Below are positions 45,205-56,480 of a DNA stretch of 64,000 nt, one piece after another (position 1 is the first letter of the stretch; each line of letters begins with the position of its first letter). The translations under genes were made by a program, and so were the position numbers. Where the stretch lies: NCBI GenBank assembly GCA_025024175.1, contig QCXZ01000064.1, positions 59,665,325 through 59,729,324 on the forward strand, read 5' to 3'. Below the pieces are notes generated by a model, which did not search any database, had not been told where the DNA came from, and saw only the letters and a program-made list of their open reading frames with translations. This stretch comes from Rhyzopertha dominica (Eukaryota > Arthropoda > Insecta > Coleoptera > Bostrichidae).

Positions 45205-46150
45205 TAGTAACAGGTATCAGACACTTACTGTAAGGGTAAGCAATCCTGCGAGCCCTTGGCTTACAGATACTATCAAAATCATGATCAATGAACGTGACGC
45301 TGTTTTTAGAGACTTCAAGCTCTATAAAAGTGAGGATGCATTGAGAAATTGCAATCAGTTGAGAAATTTTGCGCTAGTGAGAGAGAAAAACGAAACTACG
45401 TCAGTAACTTGCATTCTCAGAAGATCTCCCAACTTACCAATTCTTAATTTGCATCAATTTTGAAAAATACTGACTGCTCAATAGCACAACTATTTTATTC
45501 TTCCACTAAGTTGAAAGATACGTAAAATTGTTCCTTTGCATTAGCTACAACAGTCAATATTTTTAATGATATCAGGTGTTTTAAACCTAATGCTACGGGA
45601 TGGCACGTTATAACAACTTTTTTTCGCCCAAAATGCTTCCTCACATTACACATGTCATAAACTGCTGCTTAGAGGTTGGTTACTTTCCACAACGTTGGAA
45701 AGAAGCTATTAGTGATCTGCGGCCTATTAAGCTGTTACGCGTCTTATCAAAGGTGGTCGAATCAATAGTATTTAAACAAATTAGTAGCTATGTGTTGGTC
45801 AATAAAGTTATTCCGGAGCATCAATCGAAGTTTCACAAGTTCCATAGCGAAGCGACATCTCTCATAAATGTTACTGACCACACTATATGAGCTTTAGATA
45901 AGAAATTTTCTCATTCGATCTTTCAAAAGCTTTTGATGAAATCATGTGTGTCCAACTGGTCTACTACGGATTTGATCCAATTAGTGAGCATTTTTCCAGT
46001 CTTACTTGACAGGTAGTACCCAGCTCGTGTATGCAAATGATTCAATGAACTTTTGGTTGACAAACTTTGACAGCTTAAAGAATATTACAGTTGTTATCTA
46101 GGCAGACAAATTTTGTTTAGTGGAAAGTGTCCAGGCAATAATATTTTAAA
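45205..46150 (+). pseudogene. Jockey-like LINE, linker to early RT
   Basis: Reads VSNPASPWLTDTIKIMINER, DAVFRDFKLYKSEDALRNCN and QLRNFALV (the linker between endonuclease and RT). Next come MLPHITHVINCCLEVGYFPQ, RWKEAISDLRPIKLLRVLSK, VVESIVFKQISSYVLVNKVI and PEHQSKFHKFHSEATSLINV. After stops come FDEI- and YYGFDPIS-like pieces. The catalytic box is not recognisable. It is cut by LINE copy C on the left and fades by 46150. Confidence 0.8.
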
Positions 46151-47139
46151 AGTTTTTTTTTGAGAATGATGTTATAGTTAATAAGAGCTTCCCTAACAGT
46201 GATCCTGAAATAGATTCAGAAGGATAAAAGCTTAAAGTTAGTCCTTTTAAGGTTGTAAAATTCATAGTTTTTTAACTATAAGGAGTACCTATAATTCATT
46301 TTTGAGGAAAATGGACCAGTGGGGTTCAGTGAATAATACTAAATGGTTTACCTCATGTGACATTGTGTCGAATAATAGTTGAATGATAGTTAATCAAGAT
46401 AACAATTTGAATAAAAGACTTCAATAAATCCAAAAGAAATTAGATATATTAACCGGAGGATGAGTTGATACATTTTATTTGAGAGAATAAAGATCCGTGA
46501 TCCACATAATGTATAATGATATCATACGAAGTACCAAAGGAACATAAATTTCACCTTAAAGGTTCTACTAATAGGAGCACGATTTCTGATTCAGAATTAA
46601 CACATATCAAAGACTAATTCATTAACCGATGCACTTTTAGTACAGTTTCAACTTCTCACACCAGAAGCTTCAGAAATTTAAACTGGGAGTTCATGTGTAT
46701 AGGTGCTAAAGATACAATTCTAGTAACTTTTACTCCCCAGGGAAAGAGACTCGATGGATAACTAACATTANTAAAACTCAGAATGACAAATGCATCAGCA
46801 TTATGTGTCAAGCCAACCTTTGCTCTCAAAAATTAACCGACTGCTTAATATTTTAACCAAATTAAGCTTCATTTAAATAAACTGAAAGATATTTAATTGC
46901 ATTTTTAACAACACACCGGGTTCTAATTCGTGCTGATAATGCTTTTACTGGATTCCTAAAACTATTAAATAAATAGACTTTCATAAACGTGAGTTCGGAT
47001 TGATTTTTAGTTTTTTTTTGTATTAATTGTTAAAATGTGATGTGAATTTAGAAATTGGGTACAAAAGTTAGAGTTATCACCGAATATAAGACAGATTGCG
47101 ATGTGATTCCATATAACAGTAGTTAGTTGAACAATCTAT
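46151..47139. other. Probable LINE debris, then AT-rich DNA
   Basis: Possible weak remains of a LINE C-terminal region occur at 46480-46680, but no motif is firm. From 46800 on I see nothing. Confidence 0.3.
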
Positions 47140-47350
47140 AGAAAAAGGTAGAAGAGCTGAACTAAGCAGAAATCGTATTATGACTCATTCTGACCAAGAT
47201 AGTCTTTTAAAGCTATATCCGCCCTAAGACAACGATTCGTAACAGCAAGAATGCTGCAGTTACAGCTTCAAAACGCACATGGCATCGATTAAGCTTGGAA
47301 ACCATTTCACAACGACTTATTAGAGAATGTCATTTGCAAGGGTCAAATAT
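47140..47350 (+). pseudogene. Tc1-like transposase HTH fragment
   Basis: Text gives LSRNRIMTHSDQDSLLKLY, then LRQRFVTARMLQLQLQNAHG, a stop after ID, and in another frame ISQRLIRECHLQGS. This is the second helix-turn-helix of Tc1-like transposases (RF-TA--LQ--L----G---S--TI--RL). No catalytic domain follows. Confidence 0.65.
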
Positions 47351-49216
47351 GAGTTCTGGATGAAAATTGTGAAATACACTTGCCTATTAATTTTAATGTA
47401 CATATTTACAATTTTGTAAATAAGACAATTTTTAGGTGTACACACATAATTAACCAGCTAAATATATGGGAAATTGTAAGGGTCCAGGGGTGGCAGCTGC
47501 CCCCCCTTCGGTACGCCTATGCCTGTCAGTGATATATCCTCCGGTTAATCCAGCCAAAATTTCAAGGAGAAGTTGTTTTTTTACTGAAGATGACAGTTTA
47601 GCTGCTGAAATACGTATTTAGTTATCCAAATGTTTCAGTTTCTTTCTGGTTGTTGTAACATCAATACCGAACGACGATTTCTGTTTACTTTATCAGCCGA
47701 CATCTTTCACGGGCTGCACAAAGCCCCGGAATAATTTCCATTTATATTTTGTTTTTATTCAGAGCGGGGCATACAAACAGCGCACCAGACCAATTCATCA
47801 CAATGAATAAGCGCTACGTGTACGTGCCCCAAAGGCGGGCTGCAAAATTGATATTACCCGGAGCGACGAAGTCTTACGAGTCGATGGGAAACGAATCTTC
47901 CTTTTGAAAGAGCGGAATTAATTTCCCCGCGCGAACTGCCAGGGCAGGTGGTGGAAGAAGGGTTGCGGGAAGAGCGGTACGTAAATGTTGACATTGCTAA
48001 TGATACCGGAAAACACGGGGACGTAAGCAAAACATTGGCCAATTTAAAACACGAGGGTATGTTCATTAAGTCAACACTGCGCCAAAGTGGCTTATGTAAT
48101 TCCGGAAAGTGGCCGGTGTTTTTCCTGGAGTGGGAATTATGCTCGCTTATGCAAATAGGGATGTGAATTTGTTCAGTCGATAGTGGATATGGGGATGTCG
48201 GTGAAACATTACACAAATTTACAGGTTGTGGAGGTTTAGAATTCAGTAAAGTACACTATTTAACTCAATAACCATTTCTTGAGAGCTCTTCTTCAAATAT
48301 TAGATCATTTTTTTTGTTTATCTTCATAGAACCTGAAATTGTTATAGTCTTCATTCCTTTTTTCAGTGGATGACCTGGTGAGGAGAATATCCTACGGTTA
48401 ATCCTTCCAGAATTCAAGAATTTCTTTACTCTACTGAAGAGGGCAGCTTAGCTGTTAAAATATGTATTTAGGGTGTCTTAATTATTGTGGTTAGGGTTTT
48501 TTCATTATAGTTTGAGTATAATAGAAAACCACACTCAACTCTTACTTACAGAGCAGAAGTTTGTAGGACTAGCCAATGACAAATACAAACCTTTTAGATC
48601 AGCTTTGCAAAAATGTAAATGGAGTGTCAGTCAGCCTTACAATAAGTACCTAGGCATCAGTTACGAAGTCTTATATTTTTTAAAGTATATTTTCTTCTCT
48701 ATTAGCTATAGGCAGGCACTTGCATAACAAAAATACCAATATTCATACATCAGTAAGTCAGAACAAAACTGTATTAAGTCACAAAACTTACATATTACGG
48801 TAGACGCAAATAAGATTTTTGTTTTGTTTATCACAATGTTTTTCAAATACTCGGTACATGTATTGAGCTTTTTGTTCTTAAAAATGGCATATGCAACAAT
48901 GCAGAAACTTACAATGTTGAAAAGTTTTAAAAATTATTTTTTTGCTTTCAAAAATTGATCTTAATACTTTTTTTGTTCCGTTACCGCATAGACTTGTGAT
49001 TTAACACTCTGTGCATACAACAATTTTACTCATTGCACTGTTTTTCTTTCTTTTCTAGGTTGTTTTTTTTAGATTAAAGAGTTAAGCTCTTTAACTGTTT
49101 TTTTTGCTGCAGTAAAAAATTGTCTGTTGTGACTACCACTATTTTTTATTAATAACAAATAAACAGACCAAAATTTAAAAAAACAATCTCTATTCTCAAA
49201 GCAAAAGTACAAAAAA
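47351..49216. other. Intergenic, with a GC-richer stretch 47750-48230
   Basis: Frames of 120 codons (minus, 47854-48216) and 72 codons (plus) overlap in the GC-richer part and match no known family. A GGCAGCTGCCCCCCCTTCGG block at 47492 is a common retroelement-like remnant. The region 48480-49216 is AT-rich and empty. Confidence 0.35.
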
Positions 49217-50125
49217 TTAAGTTATTATATTTTTGAAATCCATTTTATCAATCTTTGAAGGTGGATTTCGTAAAGTTTCGATAGACATTAGTGATTTTCG
49301 TCCTTCTATACTATTTAAATCTACGTTATCAAATTCTCCATCATCAAATGTTCTTTTGCAGCACATAATTCCTTGAGCTTCTTGTCTAATTTTCAGGAAT
49401 ACTACTTTTGATGTCAAAAACTTATCACCTTTTATAGTTTTGTTGTTGTTCTGAAATAGTGAATCCATGTTAGTGTATAATTTATTGACCAGAAGTAGTC
49501 ATTTCAAAAACCATGATTTTTGGTGTCTGCCCGAGATCTTAGCTAGTTGTAGCCAGTCCCAGGGAGTAATAATTTGAAAACTAGGACATTTTTAGCTTCC
49601 CGTTCGATAATGGAATGTATGCAATTTGCCTCCATGTGAGTATGTCCACGCAAAAGAAACTTGTGACTATTTTTTTTAGTTTGAGGATTTACTGCTAAAA
49701 GATATGTGTCATCTGTAAAGTTGGATTCTCCGATGGGCAGTTTTTGGTCCAGATAGTTATTGAAGTTGTAGTATTTGGCGGTGGTTACATACCGTACTAA
49801 ACATGACGTTTCCACCTCTACTAGCGATTGATTTAACCAACATAAGGCAATTGGCCTTCTTTCCTGTAGAATCGTAAATAGTATAATTGAAACACCATAA
49901 CTTCAAACTATAAAAACCTTGTGCATTAGTTAGTTGTGGGCGTGGCAGACATTATTGTAAGTTAGTCATTAAAACTTTTTCTTCGGCATTGTTAAATGAT
50001 GTTTGCTTGTCCAGCTTCTTCAAATTAGATCTTTTGTGAGTATCATACTCAGCTTCATACTTTATCGCTCTTGCGCAGAATTTGACTGTTTTATATTGAG
50101 GATACATTCATGACGTGCATCCAAG
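49217..50125 (-). pseudogene. Decayed DUF7869-like insect repeat gene
   Basis: Joining frames on the minus strand gives LKKLDKQTSFNNAEEKVLMT, PRPQLTNAQGFYSLKLWCFN, YTIYDSTGKKANCLM and SIASRGGNVM. It continues with FLLRGHTHMEANCIHSIIER, CPSFQIITPWDWLQLA and the tail WR-like LNSIEGRKSLMSIETLRNPP. The order (metal-site-like HTHMEAD region, then a C-terminal domain) fits a multi-copy insect family of unknown function often labelled DUF7869. At least four frameshifts and a stop break it. I cannot say what it does; its copy number elsewhere suggests a mobile origin. Confidence 0.55.
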
Positions 50126-50701
50126 TGTCATTTGAAGCAGGGGCGAATGGCAAACTGAATCTTCTTGTTCTTCATCCGATATGCGTCACCTGTGGCGTCA
50201 GACAATATCACTATCATATTCTTGAGCAGGAGCACAATAACTTCAAAACGAAAAATTACACTTACAAAGTATGACAATTTTGCAAATGGCGCCCTCTTTA
50301 GCACGGTACCCTTAGTGAATCACCCTGTAGAATCAACATCCTGTTATCAAATCCACAAAGGACTACTTTAGCTTTTTTGGGTATATATAAGACAGATGAT
50401 GGTCCTATATTTACAAGCTCTTCTGATGTGCAAAAGTCTGCGTTTCTTTTTTAGAAAGGAGGCAAATTAAGTAGGAAATTTTACATTATAAAAAAAGGAA
50501 AATTGAGAGCTCAGTAGAGCAATGATTTTTATCATAGTATCTAAGCGTATACATCCATCACGTTGAAACTTATTTGTTTCACCAAGTATATGAAGAATTT
50601 AATTAACCAAAGCAAAATTCTTCTTCCATTCGATTTGTTGCTTCAGCCTACAGAAGACACACCCTTCTCCAACACACTAACGAAGCTCTTCCTCCTTCCA
50701 G
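50126..50701. other. Upstream of neurexin exon; splice acceptor at its end
   Basis: AT-rich with no gene until a pyrimidine-rich tract (CTCTTCCTCCTTCCAG) ending at 50700-50701, the best acceptor before the neurexin start. An alternative AG lies in TTCAGCCTACAG near 50652. Confidence 0.4.
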
Positions 50702-50920
50702 ATCGTTCTCCATGGCCGTCTCTCCATCAACAAGAACCAACCACCGCTGATCAAAGCCGACGCGATCTCGGGGACGGTTCCACGGGAACACGATCAGTGC
50801 ACGTGCCGGGTATACCCAAAGACATGAACCGTTGTATCGAATGTGGTCGGGCAGCTGTTGAGGACGACGAATCGATATCGAGAAGGCCGAGTGCGGCATT
50901 TTAATGCGATCCGGTGCAAC
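50702..50920 (+). other. Nrx-1: Neurexin 5' leader with short upstream ORFs
   Basis: GC-rich leader between the proposed acceptor and the neurexin ATG. It contains an uORF at 50712 (ATG GCC GTC, 12 codons) and another at 50904 (ATG CGA TCC, 9 codons) that overlaps the main start out of frame. An in-frame ATG at 50843 would add 26 charged residues before the signal peptide and is less likely to be used. Confidence 0.5.
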
Positions 50921-51095
50921 ATGCGGGCGCTGATCTTCGCCGCACTCGCCGTGCTCGGACTCGGTTCCTCCGGCTTCCTCTTGGACGGCTCCTTCGCCCA
51001 GTTCAGGAAATGGGGCGGTGGCACCAACGGCAGCCTCGAGTTCGAGTTCAAGACGGAGCAGCCTAACGGGCTGCTGCTTTACACCGACGATGGAG
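50921..51095 (+). CDS. Nrx-1: Neurexin-1, start exon (signal peptide, LNS1 beginning)
   Basis: Neurexin is a presynaptic single-pass membrane protein with LNS (laminin-G-like) and EGF domains that binds neuroligins and organises synapses. The ATG at 50921 opens a hydrophobic signal peptide (MRALIFAALAVLGLGSSG). It is followed by FAQFRKW, GTNGSLEFEFKTEQPNGLLL and YTDDGG, the first strands of LNS1, including an N-glycosylation sequon (NGS). The exon ends after 58 codons plus one base at TGGAG|GTAGG. The missing two bases of the Gly codon come from the next exon, which starts GC|ACC TAC. I prefer this ATG over the in-frame one at 50843 because it puts the hydrophobic stretch at the N-terminus. 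The family match is clear; the start is inferred. Confidence 0.9.
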
Positions 51096-51664
51096 GTAGG
51101 TTTTATTTATTTTGGACACAAGGCAACTCGACAGGAACAATACGTTCCCACTTGATGAGTTGGATAAAATACAGACTCCCATTTGCAATTTTACAACTTA
51201 TAACAAATATAAAATGAGTCAGAAAAAAGAGAATGGTGCCATAAACCGGGGTTACTTCGCACCAAATTATTGAGTTCACCGGAATTATTCTTTCAAACCA
51301 TGGTTTAAAAAAAGAGTAAGAAAGATGAAGTTTTTATACAACGTAGTGAATGGACTGCAGATTTAGTAGAAAACAGAAAACTAATGGTTTTAATGAATTT
51401 TTTCTAATGAAAGATGGAGCAAAGTCTACCAGTTGATGGGGTTACTCTGTACAATTATATTAAATAGGTATAGTAGGTATTGACGTAAAGTAACTCCACC
51501 AGCGCATTGGGATTAAAAAGGTCTATACGCAAATTGCAACAGGTCAAGTTTGGATATCCATTTATTTAAGAAACTAAAACAGATGCCATAAAATTCAAAA
51601 AATCAACTTTAAAGTTTTTAAATAACATATTAACGATGCTTCTAGGAGCGTGATCTGATACAAT

Positions 51665-52674
51665 TTACGTCCACCATACTTGGTCAAGCTTTCGAATAGA
51701 GAAAAAATTTCTCTTTGAAATTTTTCGTGGTGGTTTAATGCTTCCCAGTATGTCAGTTCATGGATAAGTCATTTCATCACGGTGCTCGGGCCATTTCCAC
51801 TATTTTAATGACCTTTGCATTGCATTGATTGTCACCTCCTTTTTATCGAAAGAGGTAATTCGCTCTGGAAATAGTTCGTTTTTGTACACAAACACCACGA
51901 ATTCTCCAACCTGCTTGTTTTTTAATATTCGTGTTTCGAATTCCTTCGTTGGTATTTTTCCAGTCGGAAAGCACCTTTCTCCACGCAATTGTGAAGAGTT
52001 TAAAGAAAATAAAGAAAGAATAAAGAATCATGTGCCATTCCAACCACTCCGCAAAAATTGCTGCATCAAACCAGCCGCTTGAGCTGCAATTATAACGACA
52101 TCCCTTTGGTCCGTTTTCTGTCCACGTAGTCCACATATGACCAGCTCTATAAATGACGTAAGGTGGCAGTAGTTCCCCAGCAGCATTACCGGCAAACATG
52201 ATAAAGACTGATGTTTTTGAATGCAGCTGTTTCTCGGATCGGTTAGGTTTGGTTCGTCAAAGTTCCAAATATTACTTTCTGGTACATCTTTGCCCAAATT
52301 TTTAATTAAATTTCTTAGATCGGTTTCGTCTATTGCCGCTCTAGTTCTTTTCGCATTTTCTGCCAACCTCTCCGAAAGTCTAGGATATCTGATTAGTTAC
52401 GACTTTGTCCATTGTCTAGGAATATACTGACTTTTCTGCCACATCGATTCAGATAATTCTTCATAATATGACTTAATTCCTTCGTATTTACCGGGAATTA
52501 GAATGTGTGCCTTTTAATTTATTAAAGAGCATTCGCCATGGAATACCATACTTTTCTTTTGCTATTCTGTGAAATTAGACCACTTCTGATTTCATTTAAA
52601 CATTCTTCCGATGTTTCTTCTGTGCAATCGGCGTATTTTCTAGTCCCAAACTTTCTTTGATATTTTCTTGGCAT
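51665..52674 (-). pseudogene. pogo/jerky-type DDE transposase, catalytic core deleted
   Basis: On the minus strand the start MPRKYQRKFGTRKYADCTEE leads to an HTH-like region, then LSERLAENAKRTRAAIDET and IWNFDEPNLTDP (first catalytic Asp). Next come MFAGNAAGELLPPYVIYRAG, MWTTWTENGPKGCRYNCSSS and GWFDAAIFAEWLEW. The text then jumps to IAWRKVLSDWKN, skipping the segment with the second and third catalytic residues. A C-terminal domain follows (FVYKNELFPERITSFDKKEV, TINAMQRSLK, WKWPEHRDEMTYP). There are several stops. It is a deletion-inactivated copy of an insect CENP-B/DDE_1 element. Confidence 0.85.
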
Positions 52675-53025
52675 ATTTTCAATAAAAAGAAGAAATAACC
52701 ATTTGTTCGGAAAGTTTGGTTGTGTTTTTACAGAACCGGTCGTGCAAATACACCAGTTCTCAATTGTGGAAGCAAAGTAACCCCCCATTTCTTATGAAGC
52801 AGACCGTGATCACGCAATAACTTCCTTCACACGTTAATTATGGGAAATATTAATAGGTAGCATATCGTGTGTACACCCCAAAAACTTGTATCTGAACGAG
52901 AAAATAACGTCGTCTCCAGAGGCAGATTTTTGGAACGCAAATTCTCTTGCCTTTTGACGCTTGGTATCATTCGCCAGGTTATATACTGCAAAGCGCGCTA
53001 AGAATCTTTCGTTGGTGGACCGGAG

Positions 53026-53439
53026 TTACCAAGCATTTAGCTTGTTTGTGACAATGCTGTATTTTGGTTCCGTTAATTCAGTAAACAAATTATTACATCG
53101 GTTCGAATATGCTGTTATTGGGAAGTTCCTATTTCCCTCTATATTTGTATTCCTCCCAATTTTTAACTGAGTTTCAGTGATCAATTTGTTTTCTATTTGA
53201 CATTTTTCCTTCATCAGTTTGTTGGTTTTTATTATAATGTATTTTCCTCCCTCTTCTTTTATTTTATTCATTTTCATTCTTAATAGGTCAATGTTCTCAA
53301 ACATCCTTTTATATTTGCGAATGTCCTTGTGTTTACTATGATTAGCAGTTCTATTAGCTTTCCTCCGTTGAGAATATATTCTCTGATCTTGCATTGATCT
53401 TATTCTTATTATTTTCTCATGGTTTTTTAAGTCACCCAT
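53026..53439 (-). CDS. Unrecognised 137-codon frame
   Basis: Basic, charged, probably helical sequence (RIYSQRRKANRTANHSKHKD, LLRMKMNKIKEEGGKYIIIK), from ATG at 53439 to a stop at 53026. Homology-free text in another frame continues toward 52850 (NERFLARFAVYNLANDTKRQ). It lies between two transposon remnants inside an intron, so it is most likely part of an unrecognised mobile element. No function is proposed. Confidence 0.3.
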   Translation of the reverse strand: MGDLKNHEKIIRIRSMQDQRIYSQRRKANRTANHSKHKDIRKYKRMFENIDLLRMKMNKIKEEGGKYIIIKTNKLMKEKCQIENKLITETQLKIGRNTNIEGNRNFPITAYSNRCNNLFTELTEPKYSIVTNKLNAW

Positions 53440-53590
53440 TGTTATTGTCTGTTCTTTGCATTTGTTTTTGTAATTGTAGAATTTGTCTATTTCGTTTTTG
53501 CATCCCTGTTTAGGTCATATGCTATTGTTGAAAATATTACCTCCTTGACATACAGATGCATCTCCGTCACTTTCTCTCTCGCATTAGTTA

Positions 53591-54724
53591 CAATTGGGTA
53601 TTTGCCATGTATTTCTATTTTATTAAATTGCATATTAATAGGTAGCATCTAATCCACAAAACAGCTGTGACAGCTTATAAATTCGAAAAAATGGATCGTA
53701 AGGTGTNTTTTTAATATTAAAACTGTGAATATTTAAAGGGACCGCCAAAACGCGAACATATTGGTCGTGACGTCAGGTGTCTTGTAAATGGCCGCTTGTT
53801 TACATCTGGGGTCAACGCGGCGGAGATGTGGAATGTAAAAGCAACAGCATAAGTGAACTTTTTATCAAATTAACGTAGCATTGATGATTTGGTCACAGTG
53901 GGTTATTGGAAACATACTATTTGTAAGCATAAAAATGTAAGAATCAAAAATGTACCTTAACTTGACATGTATTTTAGAGGTCAGAATAAATGTAAATTGC
54001 CATTTATTTTCGGGGTTCTTGCGGCTCGTTTCTGGTCTGGCTAACAGTCGAGTATAAAGGGAACAACGTCGTTCTTTATTATAATATGTTTCTATCAACT
54101 TAAAACGCATATAATTTTTCATATCCTCTTCAAGCTATAACAGAATGGAAACTGAATGGTAAACACTTATAACCCCAAAAAGAATAATAAAACGTACAGT
54201 AAGAATTAAGATGATTTTCACAACAAAAAAACAAACTGCGATTTCGGCATATCACGTCTAGGGGCATTAAACAACTTTTCCATACGTTGATAATCTCGAG
54301 GAACGGTTACAAAAATTTTGTTAGCTGTACTGCCTGAAGTACTTTTATAACCATGTACAAAACAACACATGCACATAATACATAATAAACATAAAAGATG
54401 CTTGTGAAACTACACAAATCACTTTTTGGTGCAATCTCTTACACCGTCCTTTCAATAAACACCACACAAAATCTTTTCCAATACAAGAATGATACTACAC
54501 CATGAAACAGCACGCTCCTCGGTAATGTTTACATGACACTTGACGTCACGAGTAGAATAGCCTTGGATAGAAGCGTTTTGGCGGTGACTCCTAATATTCG
54601 AATTTCAGACCTGAAATTCTCTACCTACTAATATTTTTTTTGTTTTTTTGAACATGGCTTACGATATATATGCACTTCAAGATTCATTTTACGTAATTTA
54701 AAAAAAAATTGATAATACCCAATT
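53591..54724. mobile_element. Compact 1.1-kb copy of the CAATTGGG TIR element
   Basis: Starts CAATTGGGTATTTGCCATGT and ends GATAATACCCAATT. Bases 53591-54180 match 18828-19589, minus about 165 bp near 53815. Bases 54192-54724 match 27565-28097 at nearly constant length. The 8-kb interior of the other copy is absent, with the junction at CCCAAAAA|GAATAATAAAAC. No clear target duplication flanks it, and it has no coding capacity. Confidence 0.85.
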
Positions 54725-55615
54725 CCTACATGAGAAGTTAGGGTCTTGTGTACTAAATTTTCGTAATTGATCTTCGTCGGACAAGCAAGTAATAGTGAAT
54801 ATTTTAAACTTACCTAGAAATATTTTCTGGTACTCTTTAAGATTATTTTAATTTTAATGTTCGTAACATACTTGTATCTTCTAGGCGAAAAAGTAAAACA
54901 TTAATTTCCCTATAACAAAAAACCGCCTTTGTCTATTATTAATCTTACCAATTTTACAGTTTCTGTGATAAGGAAAAAGTTTGAGGTATTCACAATACCT
55001 TATTGAGGTACAACCAAATTTTCGTCCTGCTGAACCTCGATATTTTATAAGATTCTATTCTGTCTCTCACTTTATACCTAACATTTTTACATTCCTGAAA
55101 GTTTTGTTCGTGTTCTTTGCAAGACAGTGTTTTTTTTTCTATTCTAACGTTTTCCACCGATAGACTAATATGTAATGTGAATAATGACATTTTCCTTTGT
55201 TACTTACAGATTCAAATTTAAAAGTTCTAACCTTCCATAGCATATGATTGAGAAATATTACAGCCAGCAAAATTAATATTTCAAATCCTATTTTTTTTTT
55301 CATTGAAGGGTCATATTTCAGTTCGCAGAGAAAATAATATAGCATTTGTTTTTCAGGAGCAATCGTTCTCTTGTGTGACATAATAAAACATGCAATGTAC
55401 AGTTTTAATTGCACGATCATTGTATACTGTAATACAAGTTTCCTATTGAATTCATTCACAAAAAGAACTTGGTCTACGATGTCATTTTTCCTAGGAGTAG
55501 CTAGTTTAAGTTTTTTCGAATTAGATGGATTTTTTTCAGCATCTTTTGTTGCTTTTTACTACTTAAAAACAAAATAGTGCAGCAGTCCTTTCAGTAACAA
55601 ACCCTCCCATTACAG

Positions 55616-56019
55616 GCACCTACGACTTCTTCGAGATCAAGCTCGTCGAAGGAGCCCTCCGCCTCCGCTACAACCTCGGCGGAGGCGCCCAGATCATCAC
55701 CGTGGGTCGAAACCTGAACGACGGCCACTGGCACAAGGTGCACGTCCAGCGTCAGGAGGAGAAGACCATCCTCTCCGTGGACGGGGTGTCTCAGTTGCGT
55801 ACGTCGCGCGGCAAAGAGTTCAATTTCGGCAGGTTCTCCACGAACTCGGACGTCTTCGTCGGGGGTGTGCCGGACTGGTATCACACGAAGTTGGCGCTGC
55901 TCGCCCTTCCCAGTGTCGTGTTCGAGCCGCGGTTTTCGGGCGCCATCAGGAACCTCGTCTATCCGGATACGGAAGGGGGTATGCCCAGGAGACAGGAAAC
56001 CAGACCGAAGGATCATAGG
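55616..56019 (+). CDS. Nrx-1: Neurexin-1, LNS1 domain exon
   Basis: The 404-bp exon completes the split Gly codon and encodes the body of the first LNS domain: TYDFFEIKLVEGALRLRYNL, GGGAQIITVGRNLNDGHWHK, a hydrophobic core LALLALPSVVFEPRFSGAIR and NLVYPDTEGG. It ends in the basic stretch RRQETRPKDHR. It closes on a codon boundary at AGG|GTGAGT (donor GT at 56020-56021). Codon use is strongly GC-biased compared with the flanks, as in the start exon. The remaining LNS and EGF repeats, the transmembrane segment and the PDZ-binding tail must lie beyond 64000. The minus-strand open frame over this exon is a shadow. Confidence 0.93.
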
Positions 56020-56480
56020 GTGAGTGGATTTTAGTGGATGGTTTTGTCATAATTTGTCGGGAGGGAATATGCTGGGAGTTGGGATGAAGGGTGTTGAATG
56101 GTGGCAGGGAACAGATGCCTGGAGCATCGCGGAATATACAAATTTAGGCAGTAAACTTGCAAGATAAAGATGGAGAATTAAACTTTGTCGATGGACGCAG
56201 TCGTTTATACCAACTAAAGCATTCTGTAACTCTTTTTCTGTTACGCTGTTTCAAGAATAAAAAGCTATTGATCTGACGTTTCGATTACACCTGTAATCTT
56301 TGTCAAGGAAGAAAAGTTCCGAAAACTGTCTGACAAGTTCAGACAAAATTTTGAAAGGAAGTAAGCAATTCTCCAAGAAAGCGAGACGTCATAATAAATT
56401 ACCCTAGAAAGCAAACTCCGCTCAGCAACTGTCTACGTGATACAAAATTAATATCGCCAGAGTTTGCATATAAATTAAAA
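56020..56480. other. Intron start; Penelope-like terminus text
   Basis: After the donor, 56215-56345 contains GACGTTTCGATTACACCTGT and CTTTGTCAAGGAAG, wording typical of the repeated ends of Penelope-like elements. It may belong with the Penelope fragment at 56800. The rest is unremarkable. Confidence 0.4.

Larger units (their letters stand above)
51096..55615 (+). other. Nrx-1: Neurexin intron, 4.5 kb, filled with TE remnants
   Basis: Donor GTAGGT at 51096 and acceptor CCCTCCCATTACAG ending at 55615. Inside are a pogo/jerky-type transposase remnant (51665-52674), an unknown frame (53026-53439) and the compact CAATTGGG element (53591-54724). The stretches 51100-51660 and 54725-55615 hold no gene. 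51190-51500 contains GGGGTTACT-like words that may be the distal end of the pogo-type element. Confidence 0.85.

Noticed and set aside
55591..56016. 141-codon minus-strand frame
   Set aside because: It is the shadow of the GC-biased neurexin exon on the opposite strand.
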